From Linepithema humile (Eukaryota; Arthropoda; Insecta; Hymenoptera; Formicidae), in contig NC_090128.1 in NCBI RefSeq assembly GCF_040581485.1, forward strand, positions 3,100,001 to 3,164,000: 64,000 nt of DNA, given 5' to 3'. Positions within the stretch are counted from its first letter, which is position 1. Every line of letters starts with the position of its first letter. The notes beneath the pieces were generated by a model. The model had not been told where the DNA came from and made no database searches. It was given only the letters and a program-made list of their open reading frames with translations. Shown piece after piece: positions 12,301-25,100 of the stretch. Made by a program: the position numbers and the translations under genes.

Positions 12301-15300
12301 AACACATCGTCGTACCGTACCGCACCGACCGATGGTGGTGGAAGACCCCGACGGAGGTGGAAGGCCACCCACGCGGAACGATCGGGTTCGGTGGCGATTC
12401 TGAGGCCGAGTACACCGACACCGACGAGACTGTGATCCTATCGCGGATCTCTATACGTACGACTGGCGCCCTGGCCAGGTGATCAGCGTGTTACGCGACG
12501 CGCGTTAGCCCTCTTGATGAAATATTTCACTCCCGCGTTATCTAGAAGCCGCACGTGAAATGCACTTTCGAATGGCAGTTGAAATTCTACGTTGTGTATT
12601 GAAAATACAATGGCAGGATTGTACGTATAGAAAATTTCGAATTCCAAATTGTTTTGGATTTTTAAATAAAAATTAATTTGAACAAAATAATCCGCTGTCG
12701 GAATTAAGATTGTTACGACACGGTATGCAAACGGAGGAATGAAGAGACGCTATTTCACCAATCGCTCTTCAATCGGTCCCACCTACATCAGAGCCTTTTC
12801 CTCAAGAAGACCACTCGCCGAGAAACCAGTCGAGCAGAGTTACAAACTCCGAGCTCTTGTGGCACGAGCTTCTCGGCTGTTCTCAAGTGGCTCCTGGAGA
12901 GGGTAAACACACGGTTTCTCTCCACAGCCACCCCCGCCCGGCCTCGGGCGGTCCTAATAATAACGACGAAATTACCGTTCGTGGCGGCGATAACGAGGAG
13001 ACGATGTCGGGGAAAGACACCGAGTATCCTGTCGGTAGGGACGGAAAGAGCAAAAGAGAGATACAGCGGGAGGGTGCGAGCGGGGAGGGTAGAAAAGGGA
13101 CAGCATCAAGGCGACTCGTGGAAAGACATGGGCTTCCGACGACTCGAGGACCGCTAAGATCGAGGACTCAATTCTGCTCAAGAGTGTCGCGGCGCCAGCC
13201 CTTTTCAGAGAGAGCCTCTGGAAAATAAAACATAACGCCGTGTAAAACGAGAACTCGTACACATATTTCTTGTGAAACGCGTCTCCCGTGAGAAAAGTAT
13301 AATTTTGAAAAAAAATTCAAAGACATTTCGTTCGACTTCGAAAAAAAAGATGATTATGATAGCAATTTGGGAAGAACTTTTTGCGAAATTATCGGACCGG
13401 AAGATAAGAAAAATTTCATACTAATTAAATGCAAACAAAATTACACTTTGAATAAATAATGATAAATAATAATTCTATTCAAATCAGTCGCGAAATCGGA
13501 TAGCTTTCGGTATCGAGAATCGCGCCCATTTAAATGGATTAAATTTGAAAAAAGTATCAAACTCGAATACTCTTTCGTCAACAGTTTCAAGTTTTTTCTC
13601 AAGCATCTTGTATATCGAGGAAATGTTCTCTTAGAGCAAAAGAATCGACAACCACGCGCATAAGACATATCCTCCTCGACCGCTCTTTCTTCGCACGGCG
13701 TGGGCGGAAAAATGGTGGAGCGTTCAAGAGAAGCGAACAAGAGGAGAGGCAACGGAGAAAGTACAAAGAAGGAGAAAGTAAATCGAGGGGCGGGAGGATG
13801 AAAAATAAAAAAAAAAGAAGAGGAGGATAAAGCAGAAGAGGCGTAAGAACACGTGTAAGGGGCAGAAACCGGGCTGTGTATCCCATGAATAACCCATGGC
13901 GGGGTGCAGCACGTTCGCTTTCGTGTATATCCGCAACCATAATCGTACCGGAATATGGTGGTACATTATGTGCGTTCGCTAGCATCGACACCGCGACGAA
14001 TGATGTGGATATATGAGAATCCGGGGCGTATGCACTGCCATAATGCGCGAGAGGTTCATCATGCGAAGACAAAATCGATTCCGAAGTACCTGGAGAGACA
14101 CACTGACGAGATCCCTTCCGTCGTGACTCGTGGCGTGAATCGATGAATCTCAATGATCGAGAACTCGCTTCATAATAATTGAAAATTTCAATGAGCTTAT
14201 TATTTTTTCCGCCCGATAACTCGAATAATAAAACCAATCTCATTGCGATGTAAAAATTAATATATGTTGATGTAACAGAATGCGACAAACAAATATGTTA
14301 GATTATACAGCGCGATAAAATTAGATGTGTGCAATCGCGAGGAAATTTTACGACTTCGCAACTTCCTTTTCCATCTGGAATTCGGAAATGAAATACCATC
14401 GACAAAGTCACCGGTCTGGAAGATGTTAAATACCTGCCTAAGTTTGCGGTGGACCGCGTCGTATACTACAGCACAATGCCTGTCCGCTGGCGTTGTTGCC
14501 TGTACATAAGCGCGACACGCTGGTAGGTATATCGCCTTGGACCCGTTTGGAATCATCTACCTGCCACGTCGGGGCCCGGTGTGTAGCATTAAACATCGCA
14601 CGATGCTTATCTAAATCCACACACGCACACGCACACGGGCGGATACACGAGCAATGGCTTTCGAAAAGATAACGCGATTATTTAATCGCTTCATTAATTC
14701 GCTTGTCTCCCGCCAGCTGATTACTTAATTCTATCGGTGATATTCTGTGCATTAGATACGCAAAGTGCGTGCTAGTTCGGAATACGCGTTTAGTTGCAAT
14801 ATTAATGTCAAATAACATTAATTTAATAAAACGGCGTAATTCTAAACATCGGAATGTCTAAAAATAAAAATAGTACAGACGAGTTGCGTTAATAAAAACG
14901 TTAAATCGATATTCAATTGCTCGATAATGTCTGCAGAATGCTTTTGTAGACGTCTCCTTAATGTATGACAAATATTTTTATCTGAGAAGAATTATTCTTA
15001 TCATTGCGCGATTCTATCCAGAAAAAGCGCGCAATAGGAGCAAATTAAAATCCTACGACGATGTCGAAAATGGTTCCGTTGCTATTATCGTCCTCATCGT
15101 TGTCGAGTAATTCGTACCGAATCGGCAAGATATGAACGACGGTCTCGAAAATATCGCGACGTTGAATTTTTTACACGGCGCGCATTCATGAGCGAACCGG
15201 AGATAAAATCTCGCATCGCGGTAGGCTGGTTCATTTTCACGGCGTTTCTCCCGACACCCGATGGGCGAGCTAATGAGAACCAACGACGAGCGTCACTGCG

Positions 15301-18300
15301 TGATCAAAATTATTGCCGGACAGAAAATATATTGAAATAGTTAGAAGTGAGAAAAAAATAACCTGTGATAAATTTTATATGAATGTAATAAACCAATTTT
15401 TGATGAGAGAGACGTCTCGAGTTAAGAAAAAAAAAAAATAAATAAATCGTAAAACTTGAAGAATAATAGAGGCAAAAATAAATCCGCCTCTTTATTGAAA
15501 AGATAGAAAGGGGAGAAAGGAGCGAAATACCGAGCGGATAGACACCATCGGAATCGACGGAAATCTTTTCAATGGGCACAAAGCCCACGGTCACGCGGGT
15601 GAGCCCTCACGGGAGGATGAAATTCCAGGAGGACCAGCGTTACAACGTGTTTCACACTTCGGGTTTCACCCGCCCACGCCCAAACAAATATATAATACGA
15701 CATTAGAATAACAAATAGCGGCTGAGGCGTCCACGCCTGAGAGCCGCGGGGTGCCGTAGGTGCGCACCTAACATAAATACTAATACGGACATAAATAAGT
15801 GCGTGCTTACCGCGCCCGCTCCTTCGCCCGAAGAAAATTCTGCGTAGACCACTCTCGAGGGAAACGTGATAAAGAGAAGAAATGCGGGGAAAAATTGAGA
15901 GAAATTATCTTCCGTTGTAGGAAGATTAGGATTAAATCCCTAACTTTTTCTCTCAAAAATTCTTTCTTCAAGAAAAATGCTTAGGAATGTGCAAACACAG
16001 GTTTTATTTTACCAGAAAAACGTTCAAATAGCACTTGTTATTCATTAAATTGTAATCATAATTTTTACCTTAAAGATAAATTACTTAAAAAAAGAAATTA
16101 ACGAAATTGTGCTGAATTTGTAATAAATTGCTGAAAAATATATTCAATAATTAGTCAAATATTCCAGTAATTATTTTACCATAAAATTAATTATTTTAAT
16201 TGGATAATTCATGAATCTACATTGAAATAGTATTTGAGTATTTGAATCTTTTTTTCACATTTTTTCTCTTTTACATTCTTTTTATTTCAAGCATCGAAAA
16301 GAATTTTTCCTGGCATGAGAACAAAACTAGACTCTTTTAGTCTTCCTTGAATAATACGCCAGTAAAATACTATGCACAAAGAATGTGAAATTTAGACGGT
16401 TCTATTAGAACGCTAATGCATGATAGCATTATAGAGTAGCAACAATGACGTACAGCGGTTGCGGTATAAAAAAATTGCGCCGATCATTTTCCTCCCTTCG
16501 TCGTCGGCATATCGCACTCAGCGACTTCCATCTCTTCCAACCCTTCGCTGTTGCTATCCTGCGGGATGTAGTTACACGATGCCAAATGGCCGCCCGGGGA
16601 CTCTAATCGAAATTAGTTTTTTAATTGAGGGGACTTATTTAGTCATTAAGGCGTCGAGGGTAATGCGAAGGAGAGGAGGAGAGCGCAGGACGGCAGGAAC
16701 GAGCACTTCGACTTTTCCTCCGGTCTTTTTCCTCCGCTCAATCTGCTTTTTATAAGTGGACGCCCTTTTTTACGCACGATACCTCGCTGCTGCTGAACTA
16801 TAATTATTCTGGTATCATGTTATGGCTGCTTATCGAGGTGAGGAACATCCGATGGTTGTGTAATTATCAAACTCATTGAGTTTATGAGTGAGACGTAAGC
16901 TAGTATTTACGTAAGTTAGAGTACAATTTTATTTATAGAGTAAATAAAATATTAAAAGTAGTCAAATGATAAATAAAATACTCCTAGATATCATCAAGAT
17001 TTTCAACATTGCATTATTAAAAATGATTATTATTTGTTTCAATTATACTTCCAATATTTTGTTTATTCTATAAATAACATATTTCCTTATTTCAGAATAG
17101 CAAATTAAGTGCTCGTTAAATTTAAAAAGAATTTTAAACTCTAATTAAGATATTTTAAAAGTCGATATCAATTTATTTCAATTATCATTATTTATTTCCG
17201 TCGCGACTTGTTTACGACTTGAATCGCGAATCAATTAGCATAACTTACCAAGTAGTGCTCAAAATAACTTGCGAATTTCACGAATGTTACTGAACAAGGC
17301 CGGGCCATTAACCGAATAAGTTTCTCGACGCCACGAGGAGAGAAAGGTCGCGAAGGATGAGGTCGGTCGGAACGACAGGAAGAGGAGGACAAGCGGAGGA
17401 ATAATGAGGAGGATGAAGAGAGTACCCGGAATAATTCGCGCTCAAATATTGCTCCAGAAGATGGAAAAGGAGGATGGTGAGCTCGGTGGTGCAGGACGTT
17501 CCTGGGTAATTTCATAATTAGCAGGAGGCAAAAAGCGAGCGGGGCTCGGCGAGTTCCATCAAGTGAGATTCAGCCTCGACTGAACTGGGATTATTAAAAT
17601 CAAAGGACTTCGAAATTTGATAATGCGATCGTTATAGATGTAAAAAAATATTCGAGAAATGAAACCATTACGAAAAGATGTGCTCTTTCTCGAAGAAAAG
17701 AGAAAAATACTTCTTTATTTATTTAATGACTTTGAAAGACTCGAATGAGAAAATTATCTATACAAGTAAAAAAATATGGAAAAAAGATGATTGAAAGGAA
17801 GAATGCAGATAATCTCTCTTAAGAAATTAAAGTACATATATTTTCTATCGAATATTATTTAAAAGCAGATCTTGATTCTCGATTTAAATTCACAATTTTA
17901 AATAAATATGCATCATATATGTATGTAGACGATACATGTATTGTATATTTTATGAGAGAGAATTCGCAGTATGCATCTTTTCGATTCTTTTAAAAATCCG
18001 GAAGGTTCTGCGTGGCTTTTCGAACGTTTCCATCTCCAAAGTTATATATTTTTTCACTTGATCTCCCGTCTTTCCCTGGCTTTTTTCGAAGCAACAAGAG
18101 AACAAGCGAAATTTACTTTGCGAATCCTCGCCAGCCCCCGTTTAGAGTCACTCGTAAATCTGTGCTACGGTCCGTTCGAGGGGAAGAAGCGACGACCCCC
18201 TCGACCCTGCCACCCTCCCCGTAGATTTCTCCTCGAACGGGACGGTCCGGTCGATAAAACAATTGCCGGGGGGATAATCGGCATTATTTACGCTGGATTC

Positions 18301-21300
18301 GCCGTAGGATACACAACGGCAGTAGCGAGGGATGTTTCAGGGGGGAAAGGGGGGACATTTCGTGTGTGTAACCACCGAGAGTGGAAGCCCGCGGAAGATC
18401 CCCCCGTGGTTATAAGCCCGGCGGGGCGGGAGGAAGGGGGGGCGACCTCCCAGCGCGGTGGTGGATGGCTCACGGCTTATCCCGCCCTCGTGGTTAAAGT
18501 GGCTCCAATTAGACACGTCGCTGGATCTCGATGTCAACCGAGTGTGCAAACCGTCTCCCCCTTCCTACCCCTAGTTTCCCCCGCGCTGAGTCGTCCCGCG
18601 GGAGCGAAGCGACGCGCGGACACGATCCTGAAAGCTATCCTTCCCCGCGCGCTTCCGAGAGAAAGAGAGAGAGAGAGAGCGGCTCACGATCCCGAAAAGC
18701 CGAACTTTACGAGGATTTAGCGGCCGCGCGTGTCTATTACTGCCGCGCGTTGATCAATTCGCCGCTAATGGGCAGCCGTGTAATCACGCGCGAAGGAGTT
18801 GCAATTAGCTTCAGATGTGTAGGAGAGAAATGACAAACGAAGATCATCGTCGGACCCATTCGTGTTAATAATTGTATATGTCCAAAGCATGTTTTTATTA
18901 ATTCAATGTCATGAAAGCGTTAGAATATCTATATCTACTTTAAATTAAGAATTTTTTAATGCTTACCGGTAATTGTTTAATTGATAAATAATTGAACTTT
19001 TATCCTAAAAAAATAACATTCACATTTACAGCGTAACGAAATCTCGCGATAATCTACATCGCTGCAATGAAATTTAATAAAAAAATTTTGCGAATCCTGA
19101 AACCTTGACTTTCCAGTGTAGAACTTCAGAAGACTTCAATGTGTTTGTTTTTAATTTGCAATAATAGAAAAATAGATTTTAAAATAAAAAATATCTAAAA
19201 TTTTTAACTGCAGAGTTCTCAACATTTTTTAATTTTGAAAATTTACATGTGGAAACGTCTAAGAGTCTGAATATTCCAAATATTACAAATTTATAGAATT
19301 TCTTTTAACAAGAATATTTATAAATTAAATATTTTAGGAAAAAAAACTAATAAAAATATTTGCCCGAAAAACTATAAGAACTTCCAAGTTCAAATTCATA
19401 AGATTTCTTCTAACAATAAGAACTACAGGACATGTTTCACACGCATGCAGGACGGCGCCTCTTTAGTGCGTTTTGCACATTCAGAATCTTTTCTCGCCGA
19501 CAAAGGACGACTTTTTCTAGTCTAGTTGAATATGGTGAGAGACGGTCGACAGATGCTACAGAATCGCGTGTCCGTGTTTAGGACAAGCGGGCAAATTTTC
19601 ATTTAAGACGCCTAAGCGGCCATACTAAAGGCCATGCGGTCGGTTATTCGCGGTCATTGTGCCATCTTTGCCGAAACGCCGTCCTATTACGCCAGGCCGA
19701 GCCGGTTAGGCTTACGAACGCGAAATGACAGGTTTTGACAGCCTGCCGGCATATTCGAGCGACACGCAAAAAGTACCCCGATTACTTCTTTTCTCTATCC
19801 GGCGACAATGGCACTTCGCGGTTCCCTCGAAAAATGGTGGACATAATTGGCGTGACGTGGCTGCTTCCGTTATAGATCGCGTGTCCTAATCGCTTGTCGC
19901 CCAAATTGCTGCCAATTTTGGATCGCGCACCGTGTGTCGTCATTATGCATCGTAATTGGCACCATAATTGCAGACATCTAGTCAGGAAGTGATCCTTTTT
20001 CCGAAGGATCCAGACGCCGACAGAATACGGTTTCACCGATGGTCCATCAGTTACTTTGTTAGAGGCCTGTTAATCTTCTCGTCGACGCTCGCCCGACAGT
20101 CTATTATTATTGTTTATTACGCTATTGTCATCCCTGACGCTATTATAGTTACTGGTACCTGATATGCTATTAGTATTTCATTTTGTATCCATCTATATGA
20201 ATCGATTGTTATGAGGACGATTGATTGTATTAATCTATGGAATGCATTTTTAAAATCAACTATCTAAGAAAAAATGCTAAAAAATGATGTAACTAAAAGA
20301 AGATATAGGAAAAATTTACTTTTTTCTATTTCAAATTCTTTAACATCGCAATCAAAGGATTGCTCAAAATTTATAACTAACTATAACTTTGTTATGTCGA
20401 AGAGAAATAAAGAAAATTCAATTAATATTTGTTACATAAAAGCACGACATATTCTTAATAATATCGAAAGTAAATTGTTCCATTTAATTCAGCAAAATTC
20501 TTACACAAGTTTTTTAATGTGAAAATTTAATATTCATATCAGTCATAAGTTACTTTTAAGCTAAAGAAATTTGGAATAACGAAATCGAAACAAGATTCTC
20601 AAAAATAAATGTAGACATTCATTCGATTTGTGAAGGCAGATCTGCTACTCCGAGTTTATTAGACCAAAAAAATTCCTCTTCATCTTTCATTCTCGTGATG
20701 TCAGAAGGTGTCTCTCAACGTGCGTAATTGGCGTTAAGAAAGAGTCGCGCACTTGTCTTCGACTTCCACCCTCAGGGTGAAAAGGTCGGCGCGCGGTGAA
20801 GCAATTTCCGCGAGAATCTGCCGGAGCTGACAAAGAGCGAGCCTTCGATCGCGACACAGCCCCGAACCAGCGAGCGCGCACACCGGGGGATTGTCGAGGG
20901 AGTGTGGACGCGCTCGCGCACACCGGGACCCCATTACCCAGGAGATTATGGTAAAGTGACTAGCTGCTAGGGGTGGCGCAATTAGGGCGCCACGAGGGTG
21001 GAGATGGAAATGGTAAGGAAGGTTGTCGAGGGTTGAAGGATAAGGAGGGAAGAAAGGAGGGGTCGGTTTATACAGAGGGCGGACCGCGACGCGTTTTAGT
21101 GGCAGTTTCGTCGGAATTGCTGTATACACACGCGTGATATACGCACACACACCGCTCGTATTTTCGTATCGTTTTAGATAAATATACGCGTGTGACTTGA
21201 CTCTCAGAGAGATCATCTGAATACTTATGTGAATTTGTATATCAAAGTTTTGGCCATCAAGAGTCTGAGAAGACTGGCATATTAAAAGCTTTACAAATTT

Positions 21301-22040
21301 CTACACGCGAAGATAAAAATATTTGAAAAATCGCAAATTTAAATATTACTTCCAAATTTTAGTAATGTAGAAAAGGTAATTGTTAAAGCTCGATATTTGA
21401 AGGTACATTTAAACTGAAAGTATTAAGAATAAAAGAAAGAGGAAAGAAATCAAATTCAATCAACTGAAAATTTAAATATGCAAAAATATACCTCGATTAC
21501 TATTAATATAAAGTGATAAGAACGGTATAGTTTTTTTTTTTACAAAATTTATATATTAAAGATGAAAGACAATAATCTCTAAAAATCAAGCTTTATTTCA
21601 TCTTATGATATTTACTGTGAGATTAAACGTTCTTTTCGAATTCTCTCTTTCCGAACTTTTCAGATTTTTTGCAATATTCAATTACATTATAAGATATCCG
21701 GAGCTGAAGTTGCGGTGCTTCCATTGCCAGATTTTGCCGCACCAGCCAATCCCGAATTCTTTCCCCATCAGTATTGCACGAAAATGAAAACCGACGACGC
21801 GGCCCTCGCCGCAATACGCACCGCGTGCACGACCGCACGCGGTCCTTTGTATGCGATCTTATACTCGACAAAATAGGCGTGTCTGCGCACACATTCATCC
21901 TCGCGTGTAAGTGTATGCGTGACGAGGAGGTACGTCAGCCAGTCACTCACTCACTCGGACCCTTCCGCCGGGGTGCATGCGTAATGAGGCATCCGCGCCA
22001 TTTTTCGCCCCCTTTTTATTCGCCTCCCTCCCCGTCGCAG
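9341..22040. other. 12.7 kb without an assignable gene
   Basis: No protein family was recognised on either strand. GC-rich islands lie roughly at 10540-11560, 11880-13230, 17290-17560, 18120-18830, 20700-21130 and from 21770. They contain the longest open frames (for example 17971-18720 plus and 13599-14288 minus), whose translations are low-complexity and lack domains. A run of ten C lies at 11166-11175 and a GA repeat near 18660-18680. An inverted-repeat element sits at 10101-10334. The stretch may hold regulatory DNA, non-coding transcripts, or introns of genes whose exons lie elsewhere. Confidence 0.45.
10101..10334. mobile_element. MITE-like element, copy A (TA-flanked)
   Basis: The left end reads CGCGGAGAAAATTTTATAT and the reverse complement of the right end reads CACGGAGAAAATTTTATAT. 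Both ends are bounded by a TA dinucleotide (10099-10100 and 10335-10336), the usual target duplication of Tc1/mariner-type elements. There is no coding capacity in 234 bp. The right inner arm matches the left inner arm of the copy at 34649-34830, with blocks such as ATAATTCC, CCATG and GCTACT in the same order, so the two are one family and not two chance palindromes. Confidence 0.75.
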
Positions 22041-22193
22041 GACGAAGAAGATCCCTCCTACGACCCTTATCCGGACCCACCGCCGCCCTTCGTTGACGAT
22101 ATGGACGAGTCGACGGAGTATCCAATTCGCCCCGCGGCTCGATACGCCGGGGATTCCTCGTGCAAATATCTCGCAACTGCCGGCTTTACCTAT
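22041..22193 (+). CDS. Possible internal exon of unidentified gene
   Basis: A pyrimidine-rich acceptor ending in GTCGCAG is followed by exactly 51 stop-free codons and a GTAAAC donor. The translation begins DEEDPSYDPYPDPPPPFVDD and continues with acidic and proline-rich sequence. Codon third positions are mixed, and the peptide is not the arginine-rich noise seen in neighbouring frames. It resembles a linker or cytoplasmic tail. I do not recognise the protein, and I found no partner exon on the plus strand nearby. It may belong to a gene with large introns, or be a chance opening in a GC-rich island. Confidence 0.28.
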
Positions 22194-25100
22194 GTAAACA
22201 TCCTCCTCCTCCTTTTCCCGGACGCGCCTATGGAAATTGGACCTCCGAATGCGATACGAATTTGCATACGTAAAAGGAGAAATTATTTTTGCTTACGTTT
22301 AATATTTTGCTGTCGAAATGTTGTTTCGCAGTGTTTTAGAGAATGTGGAAAAACAATTGCAGAATATTGGATATCAGTTAGATAATACTTTGCTAAAATA
22401 CTTAAACTCTGTTGTTCTAGATTCGCAGATTATTGTAATCGAGAATCTCTGTTACATTCTATAAATATGTACCTCGACCCTGAAAATCTGGCGGGGGATA
22501 TTATTCTCTAATCCGTCGAATTAGTACACCCTTTATCATTATACAGTCGACTCGTTCTTCTCACCCTTTGTTTGAACAAACCCGACGCGGCGGGATGTCG
22601 CCGTGCAGGCGCAGAAGTGCAAATAATAAAATGTCAGACGACATCACAAGCTGACCGCGAGATAGTGAAAGTAGATTGACAGAGAACAAACGTGAACCAA
22701 GATCAACCTCGCATACCCGTTTGAAATACCGATTGAAATACATAATCGCTGCACGTCATCTGATGGATATGCGCGTTAGTATGTGCAATACTTTTATATA
22801 TTATTATTTTATATGTCTAAAAAGAGAGAAATATAATAATATATTCTGCTAAGATTATCAATCTATATTCTTCAATCGAGTAAAATTATATTTGAATTTA
22901 GTTCTTGATATTTAATTTCCGCTTTCGTTTAAACAGATAATTCTATTATGTTCCGGACGAAGAAAGTAATCAACGCATTACGATCATTATGTTTGCAATC
23001 TAAACGAATGAGTTCGCATGACAGTAATTTGAAAAATAAAGAAACGCAGACAGGTCGAGTTTTTTGCAAAACATTTTCCCGATCAGTCGCGTGCATAATT
23101 CCTGCGGTAATCATTTCATCACAAAGCGTATCGCGTGTTTAACTTTTTAAGTAATACAAACCTAATAATATCTCTTGATAGCGCTCAGAGTGCAACGGAA
23201 AGATTAGGAGAAAAACGACCAGCGGTTCGTGTTATCTTTATTCTGTTTCTTGTTTAAAGTTATCTCAATTGCGCTTAATTTCCACACCGTTCGTTGAATT
23301 GTGTAGTTACAAACTTTTCTACGCCACCAACGTTCCGCAAGTTATGTTTTATAAAGTTCTTAAATATTAGCGAGATTGTGTTACAAAATGTGCCGTACAT
23401 CGTGTTTATCTGTTCAAATTCCCGACAGATAAAAGCATGAAACGCATAATATAAAAATATGACAGACATTGCGCCACACTTAATAATCAGATGAAAATTT
23501 TGTTGCACATGAACTACGACATGAAGTATCTAATTGCCTAATAAACGGTGGAAAGAGGATGGCTAAGATATGTGGCCAGATTGACATGTCGTTCGTAACG
23601 AGTCAGGCATTATGGATTATTGGGGTCACGCGCGTTCGATGCCATACCCGATTATGGTTGTATATGATTGGCAATAAACTGTCAGCCGGTCTCGTTACAA
23701 CCGAGCTTTGTCGTTGATCGATCGACTCTGCTTGGATACTTTTGGAAGCTTTTTTCTCTTATTTACTAAAGACTTGAGAAAGCGTGCGAAAACTCGAGAG
23801 AACACAACGTGAGAAAACTAGTGAAAAATTGTGAATATTTGTTTTCAAAATAAAAAATTAATTTTGCAACTCAGACTAAAAGTTTCAACTATTACTTTGT
23901 TCCAAAATAATATCGGAAAAAACATTGAATTTATTTTAAAAGTTTTGAATATGCTGGTGTTATATATACTTTTCATTACAATCAGCTTTTTAGATAGTAG
24001 CTTGAAATTAATTTGATAATTTTATTTTTAACGGCTACTATTTGAATTGAATTTTTAAACATTAAATTATATACATTCTTTTAAAAAAAAATTATACATA
24101 TTCTTTTCTGTAAGTATTATGTGCTGCCATCTAAGTATTTGGTCTACCAAACTACAATGTCGTGAGCATCAAGATGAAATATAATTGACACATACCTAAT
24201 AAATATTTAATTATTCCCTGATAAATGCGCTATAGATAAATACTAATAATAGGAAACAACACAAATATCATAAGAAGATAAGACTCACCATTGTTGAATA
24301 CAGCTGAAGAAATGGACAAACACAGCAACAGTCACCTTGTAAAAAAAAAACAGAAAATTTGTAAAGAATTTCAGTAAATCATGCTATGATTAAATGTGTA
24401 TTAAAAATCGATTTGATAATTTGTAAGAAAATTGATAATTTTATAATAATAATGAATAAAAATTGTATGCAAAATAATTATACATAAAATCTGTTTTTCT
24501 AATGATTAATAACAAAATATCATTTTCATGAAAATTTAATTTCTCTATTTTAATATGTTGAATCTTCTTTTGCATAAAAATATCAAATTTAATACATTAT
24601 GCAACAAATAAAAAATATTTTTGTTACTTTTTAATTCTTGAGAAATAGATCAAAGATTATTATAAAAAATATAGAAATTCTAAAAATATAAAAACTATAA
24701 CAATTAACAAATAATTAATTACATAATATAATAATAAAATTTGTTTACCAACTATTGTCTCGTCGTTGCAATCTGTTGATTTGGCACTATTTAAAAACAC
24801 ACACTTACATTTCACGAGCGCGAACATAAATACTTTTAATGCAAAATATGATAATTCCGAATTAATCCCGATTGTTACAAGCACGAAATACTTTTGCGCA
24901 TTAAAAATTTCCCAGTGTTCGATAGAAGAAAGAAGCATTGTCAACATTTGCCGCGGAAATCATAACTGCTTTCCTCTCTTATTATGTTGACCAACAATGT
25001 ATTCGACACTTTCGACACGCGATTATACGAACAATTTCAAGTGAATAAATAATGCGAAAAACGATGATTGTCCATAATTTTCTCACTGTCGAGATATACA

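Noticed and set aside
13599..14288. 229-codon open frame, minus strand
   Set aside because: The hydrophobic part comes from a purine-rich simple stretch read on the other strand. No domain and no splice context.
17971..18720. 249-codon open frame, plus strand
   Set aside because: It spans a GC-rich island, starts in AT-rich noise and shows no domain or conserved motif. A chance opening is more likely.
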